This document shows, in pieces, positions 59,648-64,000 of a DNA stretch of 64,000 nucleotides. The notes under the pieces are model-generated. The model worked only from the letters and a program-made list of their open reading frames with translations. It did not search any database and was not told the DNA's origin. The translations under genes and the position numbers were made by a program. Location of the stretch: contig NC_035171.2 of the NCBI RefSeq assembly GCF_001659605.2, positions 458,044 through 522,043 of the forward strand. Direction: 5' to 3'. The first letter of the stretch is position 1. Each line of letters starts with the position of its first letter. Origin of the DNA: Manihot esculenta. Its lineage: Eukaryota; Streptophyta; Magnoliopsida; Malpighiales; Euphorbiaceae.

Positions 59648-62600
59648 TTAAAAAAGATGGGGGTACTGCTGGAGCATAGACTCCCGTGTCTCCCAAGTAC
59701 ATTCCTCCAAATTGTGGTGGTTCCACAGGACTTTCACCATCGGGATTTCCTTGTTTCTTAGCTTTCTGATCTGGGTGTCTATGATCCGTACTGGCTGTTC
59801 AACATAGGTGAGATCTTCTTGGACCTCCACATCAGGCTCACTAAGAACCTTGCTCGGATCTGACACAAACTTCCTCAACATTGAAACATGGAAAACCGGA
59901 TGGATTCTTTCCATTGAAGCAGGTAAATCCAGCTTGTACGACACATTCCCAATCTTTTGCAAGATTTCAAAGGGTCCGATGTATCGTGGGGCTAGTTTAC
60001 CTTTCTTTCCGAAGCGAACCACTCCTTTCATTGGAGACACCTTGAGCAATACCAGATCCCCCTCCTGAAACTCTAACTGTCTTCTGCGAACGTCTGCATA
60101 GCTCTTCTGTCTGCTGGCAGCAGTCTTGATTCTCTCTCTGATTATGGGTACTACCCTGCTGGTGATCTCAACAAGCTCAGGCCCTGCCAAGGCCTTTTCT
60201 CCAACCTCTTCCCAGCAAACAGGTGATCTGCACTTCCTTCCATTTAAAGCTTCATATGGAGCCATCCTGATGCTAGCATGATGGCTGTTATTGTAGGCAA
60301 ACTCCACCAAAGGCAGATGCTGCCTCCAAGAACCGCCAAAGTCCAGCACACACATTCTGAGCATATCCTCTATGGTCTGGATGGTCCTTTCTGACTGTCC
60401 ATCAGTCTGGGGGTGGAAGGCAGTACTGAAATCCAACCTAGTACCCATGGCGTTCTGCAGACTCCGCCAAAATCTGGAGGTGAACTGGGGCCCTCTATCT
60501 GACACTATCGAAACAGGAACCCCATGCAGCCTGACGATCTCGTCAACATACACCTGCGCCAACTTGTCCACAGAATAGCCACTCCTGACAGGAATGAAGT
60601 GAGCAGATTTGGTGAGTCTGTCCACAATCACCCATATGGAGTCCAATCTGTTGGACGTCGCCGGTAACCCCACTACGAAGTCTATAGCTATATTTTCCCA
60701 TTTCCATTCTGAAATAGGTAGCGGGTTAAGCATTCCAGCCGGCTTCTGATGTTCCAGCTTCACCCTCTGACACACTTCGCAGGCTGACACAAACTGTGCC
60801 ACTTCTTTCTTCATCGCTGGCCACCAATAAACTTTCTTTAAATCTTGATACATCTTGGTGGCTCCGGGGTGAACGCTGTATCTTGTATTATGAGCCTCTC
60901 TCATAATGTCTCCTTTTAGCCCTATGTCATCTGGTACACATAGTCTGCTCCCATAGCGGAGGATCCCCTTGCTGTCGAATCTGAACTCACTATCATTGCC
61001 TGACTGAACAGTCCTGGCAATCTTCACTAACTCCGGGTCCTCATGCTGTTTCTGAGCCACCTGCTCCAGAAACACGGGTGTCACTCTCATCTGGGCCACC
61101 AAGGCACCTGTACCAGACAACTCCATCTGTAGACCTTCCTCAATGAGCTTGTAAAACTCCTTCACCACTGGCCTCCTCTCTGCCGATATGTGGGATAAAC
61201 TACCGAGTGACTTCCGGCTTAGGGCGTCTGCCACGACATTCGCCTTACCCGGATGATACTGAATCTTGCAATCATAGTCACTCAGCAGCTCTACCCATCT
61301 CCTCTGTCTCAAGTTCAAATCTCTTTGACTCAGGATGTACTGCAGGCTTTTATGATCCGTGAAGATCTTACATTTAACCCCATAGAGGTAGTGCCTCCAC
61401 ATCTTGAGTGCAAAGATTACTGCTGCCATCTCCAGGTCATGTGTGGGGTAATTCAACTCATGCTTCTTCAGCTGCCTAGAAGCATAAGCAATCACCCTCT
61501 CATTCTGCATTAGTACACAACCCAGTCCCACACGGGATGCATCACAAAAGACTGTAAAGTCCTCATCACTAGATGGCAGAGCTAAAACTGGTGCTGAAGT
61601 CAACCTCTTCTTAAGCTCTTCAAAACTCTCTTCGCACTGGTCGGTCTATAGAAATTTCTGATTCTTCCTGGTTAGTCTGGTCAGAGGAGTTGCTATCTTT
61701 GAGAAGTCCTGAACGAACCTCCTGTAGTAACCTGCCAAACCCAAGAAACTCCTGATCTCCATCACTGAAGTGGGTCTAGGCCAGTTAGCCACAGTTTCTG
61801 TCTTCTTGGGGTCCACCTCAATCCCATTCTCTGACACTACATGCCCCAAGAACGAAATGCTCCTCAGCCAGAATTCACATTTAGAGAACTTGGCATACAA
61901 GCCATGTTCCCTCAAAGTCTGCAAAACCAACCTCAGATGATGGGCATGCTCCTCTGCGTTCCTAGAATACACTAAGATATCATCTATGAAGACAATAACA
62001 AAGTGATCCAGGTACTGGCTAAATACTCTGTTCATGAGATCCATGAATGCTGCAGGGGCGTTGGTTAACCCGAACGGCATTACAAGGAACTCAAAATGCC
62101 CATATCTGGTCCTGAAAGCTGTCTTTGGCACGTCTTCTTCTCTTATCCTTAGCTGATGGTACCCCGATCTTAGATCTATTTTGGAGAAACAACCCGCTCC
62201 GGCTAGCTGGTCGAATAGATCATCGATCCTTGGCAGAGGGTACCTATTTTTGGTAGTGACTTTGTTCAACTGCCTGTAGTCGATACAAAGTCTAAGGGAT
62301 CCATCCTTCTTCCTCACAAACAAGACCGGAGCACCCCAAGGTGAGGTACTCTGTCGGATGAAGCCCTTCTCTACCAGCTCTTGCAACTGTTCTTTCAACT
62401 CCTTCAACTCGGCTGGGGCCATCCTGTAAGGAGGGATAGAGATCGGTCTAGTTCCAGGCATCAACTCTATCTCGAACTCTATCTCCCTAGCAGGTGGTAA
62501 ACCTGGAAGCTCATCAGGAAAGACATCCTGAAACTCTCTGACAACTGGCACTGAGGCTGGCTCCCTGACCTGACTGTCTAGCTCTCTCACGTGAGCCAAA

Positions 62601-64000
62601 TACCCTTGACATCCCTTCCTAAGCAACCTACGAGCCTGAAGGGCTGATATCAGACCTCTAGGTGTGCCCCTCTTGTCTCCTCTGAAGACGACCTCTGACC
62701 CGTCCTGATCTCTGAACTTGACTACCTTGTCTCTGCAGTCCAAGGTAGCACCATGGGTAGATAGCCAATCCATCCCTAGAATGACGTCAAAGTCTGTCAA
62801 ATCTAGAACCACAAGTTCGGCGGAGAGGCATCTTCCCTCAACAAAAACTGGACTGTACTGGCAGACTGACACTGCCACTGACGGGTCACACTTGGGTCCA
62901 CTGACCCATAGGGGACACTCTAACCCAGAGACTATCAGACCTAACCTCTCAACGACTCTCGGAGCAATAAATGAATGAGATGCACCCGGGTCCATTAATG
63001 CATACACATCAGAACACCCAATGACGAGATTACCTGACACCACGGTGTTGGATGTGTTAGCCTCCTGCTGAGTCATGGTGAAGATCCTGGCTGGAGCTGA
63101 TGGACCTTCACCTCGGGAACCAGAAGAAGAGGCTGCCCCTCTCCCTCTACCTCTGCCACTGCCCTGAGTTGTGGCTGGAACTGCTGGCTGTGCCACACTA
63201 CCAGAAGCTGTCTGCTGGGGCTGGCCCATAAAAGGCGCTCTAGGACACTCCCGGGCTATGTGTCCCTCCTGTCCACATCTGAAACATGTATTAGTCCCAG
63301 CTCGACACACTCCCCTGTGCGGTCTTCCACATCTCTGACATTCTGTATCATCTGAGCCTGAGCTCGAGCCACCGCCAAATCCCAGACCGGATTTCAACTT
63401 GTTCCAAAACTTATTCTTCTTCGGCTTCTTGGTGGTGTTATCCCACCTCTTCTTACTTGAGCTCTGAGAAGAGAAACATGGTCCTCCTCTGCCTGGGGTC
63501 TTAACCCCTGAAGACTGGGCCACTGACTGCTTCACTGACCCCTCAACTATAGCACTTGCCTCCATTCTTCGAGCCATATCCACCACAGTGTGGAAACTTT
63601 CTCTCTCAGTGGACTGAATCAACGAGGAGTACCTAGAATGCAGCTTCATAACATATCTCTTGGCTTTCTTTGTATCTGTATCTAGAGCTTGCCCTGAAAA
63701 AGGCAATAGCTCCAAGAATCTATCCGTGAACTCCTCTACACCCATGTTCTCTGACTGCCTCAGTTGCTCAAACTCAATCATCTTCAGTTCTCTGGAACTG
63801 TCTGAAAAAGCCCATCCAGCGAACTCATTCGCGAATTCCTCCCATGTCATGCCGTCTAGTCTCGGGTCCACATAACACTTGAACCACTCCCGTGCCTTCT
63901 TGCACTTTAAAGTGAACCCTGTCATCTGAATGGCCCTGCTGTCACTTGCCCCTAGCTCATCAGTTATTGTCTTCACCACTCTCAGATACTCAAAGGGGTC
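59648..64000 (-). pseudogene. Gypsy element F gag-pol polyprotein (partial at window edge), one in-frame stop
   Basis: The minus-strand frame is open from the edge (64000) to a TAA at 59648-59650, about 1450 codons. In order: gag ([20 protein letters not shown]), two zinc knuckles ([27 protein letters not shown]), aspartic protease ([12 protein letters not shown]), reverse transcriptase ([33 protein letters not shown]), RNase H ([22 protein letters not shown]), integrase (zinc region, [13 protein letters not shown]) and a chromodomain. This is a plant chromovirus of the Tekay type by domain order. One TAG at 61646-61648, just after the reverse transcriptase, replaces a residue expected to be Trp; the frame is otherwise open, so the copy is young but defective. 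The 5' LTR and gag start lie to the right of the window. Confidence 0.93.

Overview
The window is nuclear DNA from a flowering plant. Its genes have many short GT-AG introns, their products match eudicot families (IMP4, SKIP5, annexins D3 and D4, caffeic-acid-OMT-like), and the spaces between them hold plant-type Ty3/gypsy, Ty1/copia and hAT elements. A woody rosid, perhaps Malpighiales/Euphorbiaceae, is my guess; nothing here proves it.

Layout. (1) 1-11471 is a pile of retrotransposons. Four copies of one chromodomain-bearing Ty3/gypsy family (here A, B, C, D) appear to be inserted one inside another, and the outermost sits in a Ty1/copia element (E). (2) 11472-15399 is AT-rich repeat-like DNA holding a 1.33-kb non-autonomous hAT element with a perfect 8-bp target duplication. 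(3) 15400-48832 is the gene island: an O-methyltransferase (+), IMP4 (-), an ARM-repeat protein related to PUB43/44 but without the U-box (-), annexin D3-like (-), annexin D4-like (+), a D1/D2-type annexin (-) with an orphan or alternative first exon upstream, two identical tRNA-Arg(ACG) genes in a 485-bp tandem duplication, and the F-box gene SKIP5 (+). A second hAT element (perfect 8-bp TSD) lies in the divergent D3/D4 promoter region. An ancient, mutation-worn relic of the gypsy LTR lies at about 40.4-41.9 kb. (4) 48833-64000 is again transposon territory: a candidate old element bounded by about 180-bp direct repeats (J); inside it a solo LTR of the same gypsy family (G, TSD AAGAT), which carries a 1.23-kb palindromic insertion (H, TSD TGGAT); a 128-bp x 3 tandem repeat; and the 3' end of a nearly intact minus-strand gypsy copy (F) that runs off the right edge.

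Working together. The D3/D4 head-to-head pair matches the adjacent ANN3/ANN4 pair of Arabidopsis (from memory), so the cluster is probably ancestral. IMP4 (ribosome biogenesis), SKIP5 (SCF ubiquitin ligase) and the tRNA genes are housekeeping genes with no evident link to the annexins. The most unusual signals are the orphan annexin exon with its own TATA-like box, the palindromic insertion H with LTR-type target duplication, arrays of a 13-bp perfect dyad TTCGGCNGCCGAA in every copy of the gypsy LTR, an O-methyltransferase whose two catalysis-assisting glutamates are replaced, and a GC-AG intron in one annexin. Exon borders were read by eye from splice consensus, reading phase and family homology; no transcript data were available.
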